A stretch of 64,000 nucleotides of DNA from Kitasatospora sp. NBC_01266 (GTDB lineage Bacteria; Actinomycetota; Actinomycetes; Streptomycetales; Streptomycetaceae), in the NCBI RefSeq assembly GCF_036242395.1, contig NZ_CP108458.1, forward strand, positions 868,001 through 932,000. The letters are read 5' to 3'. Shown here in pieces: positions 46,110 through 53,792 of this stretch. Each line of letters opens with the position of its first letter. Position 1 is the stretch's first letter. The translations under genes were made by a program, and so were the position numbers. The notes under the pieces were generated by a model, which worked only from the letters and a program-made list of their open reading frames with translations, was not told the DNA's origin and searched no databases.

Positions 46110-46793
46110 ATATGGAGAACACTCGATCGTGCCCTGCGCCATGACATCGCGATGGTCTGCCTGGCCGTCGGGGTGATCGGACTGTCCTACGGAGCAATCG
46201 CGGTCGCCGCCGGCCTGCCGCCGTGGTTGCCCGTACTGATGAGCTGCCTGGTACTCGCCGGTGCCTCGGAGTTCCTCTTCGTCGGGATCGTCGCGGCCGG
46301 CGGCAGCCCGATCGCCGCCGTCGCGGCCGGCCTGCTGGTCAACGCCCGGCACCTGCCCTTCGGCCTGGCCCTGCCGGACATCCTCGGCACGGGCCGACGA
46401 CGCGCGCTCGGCAGCCACCTGATGAACGACGAGAGCGTCGCGTTCGCCCTCGCCCAGCCCGACCTGCCACGCAAGCGGGCCGCCTACTGGGCCTGCGGCG
46501 CGGGTGTCCTGGCCTGCTGGCCCACCGGCGCGCTGCTCGGGTCGCTGATCGGCTCGGTGGTGCGCGACACCGATGCGCTCGGCCTGGACGCGATGTTCCC
46601 GGCCGTGCTGCTCGCCCTGGTCCTGCCGGCCCTGCGCGACCACGCCAAGCGGCGCGCCGCAGCCGCCGGTGCGGTGATCGCGCTGGCGACGGCGCCCTTC
46701 CTGCCCGCCGGGCTGCCGGTCCTGCTGGCGCTGGCCGGACTGGCGGTGCCGGGGCCGCGCGCCGGGACGACCCGGACGGAGGCGTCGGCATGA
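46101..46793 (+). CDS. azlC: AzlC-family branched-chain amino acid exporter subunit
   Basis: 230 aa, about five to six membrane helices, with AzlC signatures YGAIAVAAGLP, GASEFLFVGIVAAGG, NARHLPFGLALPDIL, LMNDESVAFALAQ. With AzlD it exports branched-chain or similar amino acids. Start: ATG at 46101 is chosen because the promoter geometry suggests a leaderless message; an in-frame ATG at 46083 would lie inside the promoter. Overlaps azlD by 4 bp. Confidence 0.85.
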   Translation: MRSIWRTLDRALRHDIAMVCLAVGVIGLSYGAIAVAAGLPPWLPVLMSCLVLAGASEFLFVGIVAAGGSPIAAVAAGLLVNARHLPFGLALPDILGTGRRRALGSHLMNDESVAFALAQPDLPRKRAAYWACGAGVLACWPTGALLGSLIGSVVRDTDALGLDAMFPAVLLALVLPALRDHAKRRAAAAGAVIALATAPFLPAGLPVLLALAGLAVPGPRAGTTRTEASA

Positions 46794-47134
46794 CCGGCCA
46801 CACCCCCGCCCTGCCCGGCCCCACCACGCTGGTCGTCGCGGCCCTCGCCCTGGCGGTCGGCACCTTCGCCTTCCGCTTCGCCGGGCCGCTGCTGCGCACC
46901 CGGATCAGCGTCCCGCCCTGGGCCGAGGCGCTGCTGGCCACCTCTTCCGTCGTGCTGCTCACCGCCCTGGTGGTGACCACCACGTGCTACCAGGGCCACG
47001 GTTGGGCCGGCACCGCCCGGCCTGCGGGCGTGCTGGTGGGCGGCGTGCTGGCCTGGCGGCGGCTGCCCTTCGTGGCGGTGATCCTGGCCGCCGCCGGCAC
47101 CACGGCGGCGCTTCGGCTGGCCGGACTCAGGTGA
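46790..47134 (+). CDS. azlD: AzlD-family transporter subunit
   Basis: 114 aa, four hydrophobic segments, with the AzlD pattern TFAFRFAGPLLRTR and PAGVLVGGVLAWRRLPF. The ATG overlaps the azlC stop (ATGA). Partner of AzlC in amino-acid export. Confidence 0.86.
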   Translation: MTGHTPALPGPTTLVVAALALAVGTFAFRFAGPLLRTRISVPPWAEALLATSSVVLLTALVVTTTCYQGHGWAGTARPAGVLVGGVLAWRRLPFVAVILAAAGTTAALRLAGLR

Positions 47135-47520
47135 CGCCCACCCGTCCGGTGTGACCTGGACCATCCGGCGACCGCTTTCGGGTCGCGCCGGCGTGGGCGC
47201 TGGGTCAGCGGCCGCTCACCACGGGTCGACAATGTGCGCGGCCTCACGCGGCACCACCGGTGACGGCCACCACATCCACCCCGCCACCGACACCCACGAC
47301 CCCGCGCCCACCGCACCCCCGACCCCCACCTACCCCCGGTAACCAGCCCCTGACCAGCCACTTCCCCACAAACCCTTGGTGCCCACCCGCACCCCCCGTA
47401 GCTTCGAAACCAGCGCGGCAAGCACCACCCACCGCACCACCCACCGCGCACCCCCACACCACCACCAGGCCCCCCGGCCTGGTTCCGCCTGCCCCCAGCA
47501 CGCCGACCGAGAGGAACCGC
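47135..47520. other. Long C-rich, G-poor leader before the Rpf-like gene
   Basis: No gene. From about 47260 to 47490 the plus strand is mostly C and A with very few G, for example CCACCGCACCCCCGACCCCC. It carries no visible ydaO-type riboswitch, which precedes some streptomycete rpf genes. A C-rich, G-poor leader could load Rho. Confidence 0.5.
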
Positions 47521-47904
47521 ATGACCGTCCGCAACGCGACCACGAACGACACCACCGCCCGCAAGCGCAACCGCCGACGCATGGCCGTCCTCGGCGGCGC
47601 CCTGGCCACCCTGCCGATCGCCGGTCTCGTCACGGCCACCGCCTCCTCCGCCGCCACCACCAGCACCTGGGACAACGTCGCCCAGTGCGAAGCCAGCGGC
47701 AACTGGTCCATCAACTCCGGCAACGGCTTCTACGGCGGCCTCCAGTTCACCTCCTCCACCTGGGCCGCCTTCGGCGGCACCCAGTACGCCCCCCAGGCCA
47801 ACCAGGCCACCCCCGCCCAGCAGATCACCATCGGCGAAAAGGTCCTCGCCGCCCAGGGCCCCGGCGCCTGGCCCATCTGCTCCGTCAAGGCCGGCCTCTC
47901 CTGA
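47521..47904 (+). CDS. Secreted resuscitation-promoting-factor-like transglycosylase
   Basis: 127 aa, ATG with GAGAGGA upstream. Signal peptide (basic start, hydrophobic core, ASSAAT near residue 44), then a single Rpf-like domain of ~78 residues: TWDNVAQCEASGNWSINSGN, GFYGGLQFTSSTWAAFGG, GPGAWPIC. The catalytic glutamate is in CEASGNW; two cysteines fit the conserved disulfide. It cuts peptidoglycan and promotes germination or growth. No LysM domain. Confidence 0.92.
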   Translation: MTVRNATTNDTTARKRNRRRMAVLGGALATLPIAGLVTATASSAATTSTWDNVAQCEASGNWSINSGNGFYGGLQFTSSTWAAFGGTQYAPQANQATPAQQITIGEKVLAAQGPGAWPICSVKAGLS

Positions 47905-47924
47905 CCCACCCGCCGAGCGGCTAG

Positions 47925-49306
47925 TACTGCAACTGCACTTGCGTGACGATCATGGTTTTGGCTCGTTGAAGTGACTGTGTGCTGAAGAGCTGACGGTTGA
48001 GCAGGTCGAGTCGTGGTCCGATGGCATAGCCGGGTTCCATGCCCGGTTCGCCCACCATTTCGGCAGGTCGGAGCCCCGCGAGCGGGCGCTGGACTACCTG
48101 AGGGGGCTACTGGCCCCGCTGGAGCGGAAAAACGGCTGGACGCTGTCCGAGCAGGTCGGGCAGCTGCGCCCGGACTCGGTCCAGCGCCTGCTCAACCACT
48201 CCGAGTGGGACGAGGACGCGGTCCGCGACGACGTGCGCGACTACGTGGTGGAGACCATCGGCACCAGGGACGGCATCCTGATCGGAGACGACACCGGCTT
48301 CCTGAAGAAGGGCACCAAGTCCGCCGGCGTCCAACGCCAGTACACCGGCACCGCCGGCCGGACAGAGAACAGCCAGATCGGAACGTTCCTGGCCTACGCC
48401 TCGACCAAGGGCCGTGCGCTGATCGACCGGGAACTCTACCTTCCCGTCTCCTGGACAGATGACCGCGAGCGCTGCCGAGCTGCCGGCATCGACGACGAGA
48501 TCCCGTTCGCGACCAAGAACGAGCACCTCAAGTGGATGCTGCAGCGCGCGATCGACGCCGGGGTCCCGTTCGCATGGGTGACCGCCGACGAGGCGTACGG
48601 GCAGGTGAAACACCTGCGCTCCTGGCTGGAGGAACGAGGCGTCGCCCACGTGCTGGCCACCAAGGTCAACGACACCGTCATCACCACCAGTTGGGCCGAT
48701 ATCCGCGTGGACTCCCTGATCGCCGCCCTGCCCCGCCAGGCATGGAAACGCCTTTCCGGCGGGCAGGGCGCACACGGCGAACGGATATACGACTGGGCCC
48801 GCGTCGCGATCCGCCCCGTATGGGAGAACGGCTTCGGGCACTGGGTCCTGGCCCGCAGGTCGGTGAGCGACCCCACCGAGATCGCCCACTACGTCTGCTA
48901 CGGCCCCGTCGACACCCGCCTGAAAGACCTGGTCAAGGTGGCCGCGGCCAGGTGGGCCGTGGAGGAGTCGTTTCAGATCGCGAAGAACGAGTGCGGCCTG
49001 GACCACTACCAGGTCCGGCTCTACCGCGCCTGGTACCGCCACATCACCCTGTCCATGGCCGCACTCGCCTACCTGACCGCCCTACGCGCCCAGGAAGCCA
49101 CAAAGGGGCACCGCAGACGACGAGCAAGACCTCATACCCCTGAGCGTCCCGGAGATCCGCCGACTGATGGGCCACCTCGTCAAACCCCGCCACCAGACCA
49201 ACGAACACCATCTGCACTGGTCACGCTTCCGACGACGCAGCCAAGCCCGAGCACGCCGATCCCACTACAAACGCCGAGGCCACACTCCCCAGATGCGGTT
49301 GCAGTA
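47925..49306 (+). mobile_element. IS701-family insertion sequence (1382 bp)
   Basis: Ends carry inverted repeats: TACTGCAACTGCA at 47925 and TGCGGTTGCAGTA up to 49306, one mismatch. Both are flanked by CTAG (47921-47924 and 49307-49310), the 4-bp YTAR-type target duplication typical of IS701. The single transposase gene inside is disrupted. Confidence 0.9.
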
Positions 49307-49310
49307 CTAG
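47975..49310 (+). pseudogene. IS701-family transposase, frameshifted
   Basis: Family-like sequence runs from about 47981 (AEELTVEQVESWSDGIAGFH) to 49310. Features: DDTGFLKKG, VTADEAYG, WAVEESFQ (DDE-type residues), RKNGWTLSEQ, QRQYTGTAGRTENSQ. Two defects: no ATG, GTG or TTG in frame between the upstream stop (47972-47974) and 48233, and a frame change near the GGGG at 49105-49108. Removing one G restores the usual ending (ADDEQDLIPLSVPEIRRLMG to HYKRRGHTPQMRLQY). The restored frame stops at TAG inside the target duplication. Probably inactive, unless frameshifting or a CTG start is used. Confidence 0.82.
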
Positions 49311-49900
49311 CCCCGCACCGGCCGGTAGGTGCACACGGTCACCCCCGTGCCACTGGTGACCGTGGAGACCAGCTCCATCGTGCGCAGCACACCGTCCCGC
49401 GGGAAGATCGTCTTCCCGCCGCCGAGCAGCACCGGCATCACGATCAGCCGGAGCTCGTCCACCAGGTCCTCGCCCAGCAGGGTGCGCGCCAGGGTGGGGC
49501 TCCCCATCACCAGCAGGTCCCCGCCGTCCCGTCCGTGCAGTTCCCGGATGCCCGCGACGGCCCGGTCCCCGGCGATGCGCGTGGTGTTCTCCCAGGTCAA
49601 CTCGGCGTCACCGAGCGTCCCGGAGACGACGTACTTCTGGATGGCGTTCATCCGGTCGGCGAACTGGTCGCCGGCCCGCTCGGGCCAGGCGGCGGCCATG
49701 GTCTGCCAGGTCCGGCGCCCGAACAGCAGCGCCTCCGCCTTCGCCAGCGCCTCGGCGAAGGCGCCGCCCACCACCTCCGGGTCGAAGAAGGGGTGCGTCC
49801 AACCGCCGTGCGCGAAGCCGCCGTCGGTGTCCTCCTGCGGCCCGCCGGGGGCCTGCACCACACCATCAAGGCTGATGAACTCAGTGATCACGATGCGCAC
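49307..49900 (-). CDS. Dihydrofolate-reductase-family (RibD C-terminal-like) protein
   Basis: 197 aa from the GTG at 49900 with GAGGAG upstream. RIVITEFISLDGVVQ, LLFGRRTWQTM, KYVVSGTL, LLVMGSPTLARTLL and LIVMPVLLGGGKTIF are typical of the DHFR/RibD-like family, NADPH-binding reductases of unknown substrate common in actinobacteria. The stop codon (49307-49309) lies in the CTAG duplicated by the IS, so the element inserted exactly at the gene end. Confidence 0.88.
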   Translation of the reverse strand: MRIVITEFISLDGVVQAPGGPQEDTDGGFAHGGWTHPFFDPEVVGGAFAEALAKAEALLFGRRTWQTMAAAWPERAGDQFADRMNAIQKYVVSGTLGDAELTWENTTRIAGDRAVAGIRELHGRDGGDLLVMGSPTLARTLLGEDLVDELRLIVMPVLLGGGKTIFPRDGVLRTMELVSTVTSGTGVTVCTYRPVRG

Positions 49901-49998
49901 GGGACTTGCTCCTCTACCGGGCTGTTCGGGGTGACAGCGGCCGTCTGACAGGGAGACGACGAGACGGCGGGACGAAGAGTCGCACGCCGCACCGACAT

Positions 49999-50051
49999 CA
50001 TGAGGCCCGCCCGGTCCCGCAGCGGTGATGCGGGACCGGGCGGGCCTCATG
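49999..50051. terminator. Terminator of the alpha/beta hydrolase gene
   Basis: A perfect 23-bp stem (49999-50021 with 50029-50051) and a 7-nt loop, about 45 bp downstream of the minus-strand hydrolase stop. Confidence 0.85.
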
Positions 50052-50095
50052 TTTCGCCCGACGCGGGCTCGGCCGCACGGACCGTCAGGTGTCGC

Positions 50096-51052
50096 TCAGC
50101 CCCGGTCCGAGGACTCCCGATGCGTGAAGCGCTCGACGATCGGGGCGAACGCCGCCGCGTCCTGGAACAGGAAGGCGTGACCGGCGTCCGGATACAGCAC
50201 CAGCTTCGCGCCGCGCACGTCCTGGCGCAGCAGGTGGTCGTTGGCGACCGGGTTCAGCGCGTCCTGCGTTCCATCGGCGACCAGCGTCGGCACGTGGATG
50301 CGGCCCAGCTCGCGGCCCGCCGGCTCCTGACCCGCCATCCACTGCCCGATCGCCGCGTCCTGCTCGGCCTTCACGGCGGGTGAGGCCGCGTAGTAGTGCG
50401 GGTACTGCAGGATGCCCGCGACGTAGCCGCGCGCCGCCGCGCCCTGGTCCGCCGGGAACAGGACGGACATCACCACGCTCAGGTCGGGGCTGTCCAGCGC
50501 GGCGGCGGCCGCCGGCGGAATGGGCAGCGACGCCCCGCTGCCGGCCTGGGTGGCCGCCAGCACGAGTCGGCCCACCTGGGCGGGGTGCCGCACGGCGAGG
50601 GCCTGCGCGATCATGCCGCCCATCGACCAGCCCAGCACGGTGGGCCGGTGCAGCCGCAGCGTCGCGATCAGGGCGCTGGTCTGCTCGGCCATCGCCGAGA
50701 TGGTCAGCGGCCCGGGCAGTGCGCTGGTCTCGCCGATCCCGGCGTTGTCGAAGACCACCACCCGGTGCCGGGCGGCCAGCGCGTCCACCAGGCTCGGCGC
50801 CCAACTGTCCATGCCCGCGCCGCGCCCCGCGATCAGCAGGATCGGACTGCCGGTGCCCACCTCCCGGTAGCCGACGTCCCCTGCGGCGGTGTGCGCGGTC
50901 TGCGTCTGCGCGCCCAGGATGCCCGCCGGCTGCGCCGAGGCCGGCGCGAACCCGGCGACCGCGACCGTCGCCGCCAGCGCGACGGCGGTACTCAGCACGC
51001 CCCGCCCTGCCCGGCGCATCGCCCTGCTCCGCTCCCGTACCTTCTTCGGCAT
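50096..51052 (-). CDS. Exported alpha/beta hydrolase
   Basis: 318 aa, ATG with GGGGGAG upstream. N-terminal signal peptide (arginines at 7-18, hydrophobic core, ASAQPAG near 40). Alpha/beta hydrolase fold: oxyanion region LIAGRGAGMDSW, nucleophile GWSMGG (S143), acid D264 in DGTQDALNP, H292 in DAGHAFLF. Substrate unknown; esterase or lactonase-like. Single gene with its own terminator. Confidence 0.88.
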   Translation of the reverse strand: MPKKVRERSRAMRRAGRGVLSTAVALAATVAVAGFAPASAQPAGILGAQTQTAHTAAGDVGYREVGTGSPILLIAGRGAGMDSWAPSLVDALAARHRVVVFDNAGIGETSALPGPLTISAMAEQTSALIATLRLHRPTVLGWSMGGMIAQALAVRHPAQVGRLVLAATQAGSGASLPIPPAAAAALDSPDLSVVMSVLFPADQGAAARGYVAGILQYPHYYAASPAVKAEQDAAIGQWMAGQEPAGRELGRIHVPTLVADGTQDALNPVANDHLLRQDVRGAKLVLYPDAGHAFLFQDAAAFAPIVERFTHRESSDRG

Positions 51053-51477
51053 GCCACTCCCCCGAGTCTGACGGATCTTCAAAAGCCGTGTACCGCAGCC
51101 GATCTGACGACTTCGACAGACGGTGATCGCCCGCCAGCGTAGCGGATGCCGAGCCGCCCGCTCCTGTCGGCCGCACCCACCTCCCAGCTGCGTCCTTCGA
51201 GTGGATCTGAACACAAACTGACGCAAGATCACATTTACGCACAATGCTGAGCGCCCAGCAGAGGCATGTCAAGAGTCCGCACAAAACACCCAATCCACGG
51301 ACCTGACCCACTATCAGCCGCCGTCGCGCGGAGTCTTGACATCGGCGCGCAACCTGGCTGTCATATGTCCAGCCGTTTGAACCTGTTTATTTCTGTCCGT
51401 TCATGTGACTGCAACTACAGCCCGCCCCACGCTCCAGCCCCGCCCCCACCCCCACCCCCGTTCCTCGGAGGCCCTCC
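51053..51477. promoter_or_regulatory. Divergent promoter region with candidate alpha-galactosidase promoter
   Basis: Holds the promoters of the hydrolase (left) and the alpha-galactosidase (right). TTGACA at 51336-51341 is a good -35 for the latter. GGCTG-N9-CAGCC (51356-51374) around CATATG may be an operator near the -10. A C-rich leader with GGAGG at 51467 leads to the TTG start. Confidence 0.5.
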
Positions 51478-53688
51478 TTGCGCACCTCCCCCACCACCCT
51501 GGGCAGACTGCTCAAACCAGCCCTCGTCCTCGCCCTCACCGTCGCGGCCGCCGCTCCGCCCCTGCTGCTCGGCACCGCCACGCCCGCCCACGCCCAGGAC
51601 AACGGCGCCTCCGTCACCCCGCCCATGGGGTGGAGCAGTTGGAGCTTCCTGCGCCGCAACCCCACCGAGGCGAACATCGAGGCGCAGGCCAAGGCGATGT
51701 CGACCTCGGGACTCGTCTCGCACGGCTACCAGTACGTCAACATCGACGACTTCTGGTATCTCAACCCCTCGACCACCGTGGACAGTTACGGCCGCTGGGT
51801 GACCGACACCAGCAAGTTCCCGGACGGCATGGGCTCCGTCGGCAACTACGTCCACAGCCTGGGTGAGAAGTTCGGGATGTACCTGACGCCGGGCATCCCG
51901 GTGGCCGCCTACAACCAGAACACGCCGATCGCGGGAACCTCCTTCCACGCCCGCGACATCGTCTCGAACACCACCAGCTACGAGGCCAACTACAACTTCG
52001 GCTCCGGGTCGATGTACTACATCGACTACACCAAGAACCCGGCCGCCGCCCAGGCGTACCTGAACTCCTGGGCCGACCAACTGGCCTCCTACGGCATCGA
52101 CTACCTCAAGATCGACGGGGTCGGCGACTGGGACGCCGCCGACGTCCAGCACTGGTCGCAGGCCCTCAACCAGAGCGGCCGCACCATCCACCTGGCCCTG
52201 TCCAACTCGCTGGACGTCAACAACGCGGCCACCTGGCGTGCCAACGCGAACAGTTGGCGGATCGACAGCGACATCGAGTGCTACTGCTCCGTCGGCTCCT
52301 ACCCGCTCACCGACTGGAGCAACGTCGCCTCCCGCTTCCAGGACGCCCCGGCATGGACGCCCTACGCCGGCCCCGGCGGTTGGAACGACCTGGACTCCGT
52401 GGAGGTCGGCAACGGCAGCAACGACGGTCTGACCCCGGACGAGCGGCAGAGCCAGCTCACCCTGTGGGCCATCGAGAACGCCAACCTGATGCTCGGCACC
52501 GACCTGACCAACCTCGACAGCTCCGACCTCTCCCTGCTGACCAACGACGAGGTCATCGCCGTCGACCAGGCCGGCCACCCGGCCACCCCGGTCGACCGGA
52601 CCAGCCAGCAGCAGGTCTGGTCCGCGCCGAACGGCGACGGCAGCTACACGGTCGCCCTCTTCAACCTCTCGTCCTCCCCCGAGACCGTCACCGCCCACTT
52701 CCCGGACCTCGGCTTCAGCGGCTCCGCCACCGTGCGCGACCTGTGGAGCCACACCGAACTGGGCAGCTCCACCGGCACGTTCAGCGCCACCCTGAACCCG
52801 CATGCCAGCCGCCTGCTGCGGGTCACGCCGAGCACCGGCAGCCACTACACGACCCTGCACTACAACCTGGTGAACGTCTCCTCCGGCCAGTACCTGTCCG
52901 TCAACGGAGCGTCGACCGGCAACGACGCCGGCCTGGTCCAGGAGCCGGCCGACGGCACCACCGACCAGCAGTGGCAGCTGGTGCCGACCGGCGACGGCTC
53001 CTACAAGATCGACAACGTCAACAGCGGCCTGCTCGCCAACATCCCCGGCGGCAGCCGGACCAGCGGCACCCAGCTGATCCAGTACCAGGACGACAACGCC
53101 GCCAACTCCCACTGGCAGCTGACCAGTACGGGCAGCGGCTCGTACACCGTCACGGCCCGCTCGGACGGCCAGAACATGGACGTGAACGGCAGCGCGGTCA
53201 TCCAGGCCACCCCGAACAGCGGCGCCGACCAGCAGTGGAAGCTGGTCCCGGTGCCCGTCCCCGGGATGCAGTACAAGCTGGTCAACGCCCTGAGCGGGGG
53301 CCGGATGGACGTCAACTACGACTCCACCGCGGATGACGCCTCGATCGTGCAGTGGCAGGACAACGGGGCGGCCGACCAGCTGTGGACCCTCGCGGCCACC
53401 AGCACCGGCTCGTACACCATCACCAACGTCAACAGCGGCAAGCTGCTCAACATCCCCGGCCCGAGCACCATCGAGGGCACCGGCCTGATCCAGTACCACG
53501 ACGACGGCAACAGCAACTCCCGCTGGACGCTGGTGGACGCCGGCCCCAACCAGGTCCAGTTGCAGAGCGTCTACGACGGCCAGCTGGTCGACGTGGACAA
53601 CGGCTCGCTGACCGACGGCGCCACCGTCCTGCAGTGGCCCGACAACAACGCCGCCAACCAGAAGTGGAGCCTGGTGCCCACCTCCTGA
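51478..53688 (+). CDS. Secreted GH27 alpha-galactosidase with two ricin-type modules
   Basis: 736 aa, TTG start after GGAGG. Signal peptide to about residue 40 (PAHAQDN). GH27 catalytic domain (~45-340): TPPMGWSSW, YVNIDDFW, nucleophile D213 in YLKIDG, acid/base D265 in RIDSDIE, GGWNDLDSVEVGN. Beta domain to ~430. Then two ricin B-lectin (CBM13-like) modules, ~450-575 and ~595-736, each with repeated QxW signatures (QQWQLV, SHWQL, QQWKLV, QLWTL, SRWTL, QKWSLV). Releases galactose from plant galactosides; the ricin modules hold the enzyme on sugar polymers. Confidence 0.93.
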   Translation: MRTSPTTLGRLLKPALVLALTVAAAAPPLLLGTATPAHAQDNGASVTPPMGWSSWSFLRRNPTEANIEAQAKAMSTSGLVSHGYQYVNIDDFWYLNPSTTVDSYGRWVTDTSKFPDGMGSVGNYVHSLGEKFGMYLTPGIPVAAYNQNTPIAGTSFHARDIVSNTTSYEANYNFGSGSMYYIDYTKNPAAAQAYLNSWADQLASYGIDYLKIDGVGDWDAADVQHWSQALNQSGRTIHLALSNSLDVNNAATWRANANSWRIDSDIECYCSVGSYPLTDWSNVASRFQDAPAWTPYAGPGGWNDLDSVEVGNGSNDGLTPDERQSQLTLWAIENANLMLGTDLTNLDSSDLSLLTNDEVIAVDQAGHPATPVDRTSQQQVWSAPNGDGSYTVALFNLSSSPETVTAHFPDLGFSGSATVRDLWSHTELGSSTGTFSATLNPHASRLLRVTPSTGSHYTTLHYNLVNVSSGQYLSVNGASTGNDAGLVQEPADGTTDQQWQLVPTGDGSYKIDNVNSGLLANIPGGSRTSGTQLIQYQDDNAANSHWQLTSTGSGSYTVTARSDGQNMDVNGSAVIQATPNSGADQQWKLVPVPVPGMQYKLVNALSGGRMDVNYDSTADDASIVQWQDNGAADQLWTLAATSTGSYTITNVNSGKLLNIPGPSTIEGTGLIQYHDDGNSNSRWTLVDAGPNQVQLQSVYDGQLVDVDNGSLTDGATVLQWPDNNAANQKWSLVPTS

Positions 53689-53708
53689 CGCCCGGCGCCA
53701 CCCGATCG

Positions 53709-53749
53709 CGGCAGCCGGACCGGAGCCTCGCGCTCTGGTCCGGCTGCCG
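53709..53749. terminator. Terminator between the alpha-galactosidase and phosphatase genes
   Basis: CGGCAGCCGGACC (53709-53721) pairs with GGTCCGGCTGCCG (53737-53749); a few inner bases extend the stem. Serves convergent genes. Confidence 0.78.
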
Positions 53750-53792
53750 ACCAACGTCCAGCCGCCGGCCGCCAACTGCCCGCCACCGCCCG

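Noticed and set aside
47140..47520. ydaO (c-di-AMP) riboswitch before the Rpf-like gene
   Set aside because: Searched because such riboswitches precede some streptomycete rpf genes; none of the conserved helices or GG-rich junctions are present.
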